Positions 62,962 to 64,000 of a stretch of 64,000 nucleotides of DNA are shown here, piece after piece. The notes under the pieces were generated by a model that was given only the letters and a program-made list of their open reading frames with translations, was not told where the DNA came from and ran no database searches. The DNA is taken from positions 1,054,001 to 1,118,000 of the forward strand of contig NZ_JAPEPO010000003.1 in assembly GCF_026340095.1 (NCBI RefSeq), given 5' to 3'. The stretch's first letter is position 1; each line of letters begins with the position of its first letter. Source of the stretch: Streptomyces sp. NBC_01446. GTDB lineage: Bacteria; Actinomycetota; Actinomycetes; Streptomycetales; Streptomycetaceae. Both the position numbers and the translations under genes were made by a program.

Positions 62962-63288
62962 ATGACTGCCCAGCCTCTGCAGATCGGCGGCGGACGCGCC
63001 ACGATCGGTGGCTTCGCCCCGAAGCTCGCCGAACTCACCGACGACGTCCTGTTCAAGGACGTGTGGAACCGCACCGAGCTGGCCGCCCGCGACCGCAGCC
63101 TGATCACCGTCGCCGTCCTGATCGCCGGCGGCGACGCCGACCAGCTCCGCTTCCACCTCGGCCGCGCCAAGGAGAACGGCCTCACCGAGACCGAACTGAT
63201 CGAGGCGATCACCCACCTTGCCTTCTACGCCGGCTGGCCCAAGGCCATGACCGCCATCACGGTCGCCAAGCAGGTCTTCACCACCTGA
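62962..63288 (+). CDS. Carboxymuconolactone decarboxylase family protein
   Basis: Protein of 108 residues with the CMD fold: DVWNRTELAARDRSLITVAVLIAGG, LRFHLGRAKENGLTETELIEAITHLAFYAGWPKAMTAI. It lacks the CxxC of peroxidase-type members, so it is closer to true decarboxylase or related cyclase-type proteins. ATG 62962 has GAGAGGA upstream. Part of the redox cluster. Confidence 0.92.
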   Translation: MTAQPLQIGGGRATIGGFAPKLAELTDDVLFKDVWNRTELAARDRSLITVAVLIAGGDADQLRFHLGRAKENGLTETELIEAITHLAFYAGWPKAMTAITVAKQVFTT

Positions 63289-63663
63289 GCCCCGCGGGAA
63301 GAAGGTCTTGGCTCCGCCCAGCCACGGCGATTGCAGCGGCTTGACACTGTGAAAGGTCTCGGAAGATCCGAAAGTGCCAAGCCGCTACACGGCATCAGGT
63401 CCCATCGCACACCCTCACCGAGCCCGCCCGAGCCGAGCCCCGCCGCCTCGTGACCAGGAGACCCAAAGGGGATAGGAGACGCTCCCATGCAAAACAGCAG
63501 TCAGAAATGCCGTCCCTGACGGCACCTCGATGTGCGGGGGCAGCCCGGCTGCCCATGCGCCGCTCGGCGCGGCCCCGCTCAAGGCAACTGCAGGCGCGGC
63601 ACTCACGCTCCCCGCCGTGGCGCCCGCCCCCACCTGGTACGCGGTCGGGGTGGTGACGCCGTG
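63289..63663. other. Region without a confident gene
   Basis: At 63347-63390 an inverted repeat AGCGGCTTGACACT / AGTGCCAAGCCGCT (13 of 14 pairs) could terminate the CMD transcript. A good ribosome site (GGGGATAGGAGA) precedes an ATG at 63487, but the frame stops after 10 codons; a neighbouring frame continues to 63663. Possibly a gene broken by a small indel; I cannot name it. Confidence 0.4.
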
Positions 63664-64000
63664 AGCCGGATCTCCTGGTGACTGGTTCCGCGGACGGCCT
63701 CGGACGCGCCGCAGCCGATTCGCTCCTGCCGCGGGCCACGAGGTAGTGGTACATGCCCGCAACCGGGAGCGGGCCGCCGGCCTCGACACGCTGGCCGGCC
63801 GTGGCGCACAGCTCGTGGTGGACGACTTCACGGATCGCGACGCGGTACGGCGCGTCGCCGCCGAACTGAACGACGCCCAGCCGCTGGACGCCGTCATCCA
63901 CAACGCCGGCGTATGGAAGGCTGCACCTCGCAAAGCGCCGTTCATGGCGGGAGTTGAGGGCACGACGGGCGATGCCCGCGCAGCCAGATTGGACGTCTCG
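63664..64000 (+). pseudogene. Short-chain dehydrogenase fragment, frameshifted and cut by the window end
   Basis: LLVTGSADGLGRAAADSL is read from ~63672. A one-base loss near 63727 then shifts the frame, after which AGHEVVVHARNRERAAGLDTLAGRGAQLVVDDF ... DAVIHNAGVW follows. Cofactor motif TGSADGLG and NAG are clear. No in-frame start codon precedes the first part. The sequence after NAGVW no longer looks like an SDR. Probably a relic at the end of the redox cluster. Confidence 0.7.

Overview
The window reads as chromosomal DNA of a high-GC actinomycete, most likely a Streptomyces. G+C is very high, third codon positions are almost always G or C, many starts are GTG or TTG, ATGA/GTGA stop-start overlaps are common, and the gene families (ECF sigma factor with a TPR tail, trypco2/trypsin-STAND, DUF4913, MmyB-type regulators, actinobacterial IS families) fit that group. 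No rRNA, tRNA or CRISPR array was seen. The content is accessory and regulatory rather than core.

Layout. 1-13.3 kb: the 3' part of a drug-efflux MFS gene, a large secreted subtilase with BNR-like repeats and its divergent LuxR-type regulator, a DUF899 gene downstream of an ECF42-type sigma/DGPF pair, an RTX-like secreted protein, a MarR-MFS operon, a 9-bp minisatellite and an ArsR-VOC operon. 13.3-24.8 kb: FMN reductase, two HAD hydrolases, the three-gene conflict-type operon trypco2 - trypsin/STAND/TPR - DUF4913, a YciI-lipoprotein pair, a CMD peroxidase-like gene, a TetR gene with a palindromic operator, and a divergent rhomboid-like membrane protein. 24.8-27.8 kb: a tnpB gene with a nonsense codon that is also split by a complete IS1380-family element. 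28-43.6 kb: serine hydrolase, VOC, RibD-like reductase, His-rich methyltransferase, a MurG-like/epimerase pair divergent from an OmpR-type two-component system, lipoprotein, tnpA remnant, deaminase, an IS982 element inserted exactly between two convergent genes, lipase, phosphotransferase and a decayed ABC permease. 43.6-53.4 kb: NarL-type two-component system, then a molybdopterin oxidoreductase operon (membrane subunit, bis-MGD catalytic subunit, four-cluster ferredoxin, Rieske protein, small membrane protein) with a NarK-type transporter, and divergent to that an HTH/ClpN pair. 53.4-64 kb: flavin reductase-type membrane protein, TrkA-domain channel-like protein, IS110/IS630 debris that has removed the start of a ppnP gene, a second short RTX-like protein, and a redox cluster (AKR, XRE/MmyB regulator, SDR, cupin, CMD) ending in a frameshifted SDR.

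The most distinctive system is the trypco2/trypsin-STAND/DUF4913 operon (15.2-20.0 kb). Its first two genes match a predicted NTP-dependent biological conflict architecture, an N-terminal serine protease fused to a STAND NTPase and a TPR sensor. The third gene, 4 nt downstream, is a DUF4913 protein whose partnership I have not seen described. A perfect 18-bp palindrome precedes the operon and a hairpin follows it.

The second theme is transcript architecture. Several small regulators (MarR, ArsR, the HTH protein next to ClpN) have a good -10 element placed so that transcription would start at, or next to, the start codon, with operator symmetry overlapping the promoter. At 52.4 kb a duplicated near-palindrome supplies both -35 and -10 elements for two fully overlapping divergent promoters that link the ClpN operon to the NarK-type transporter. 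Third, the mobile elements are recent enough for the target sites to be rebuilt exactly.
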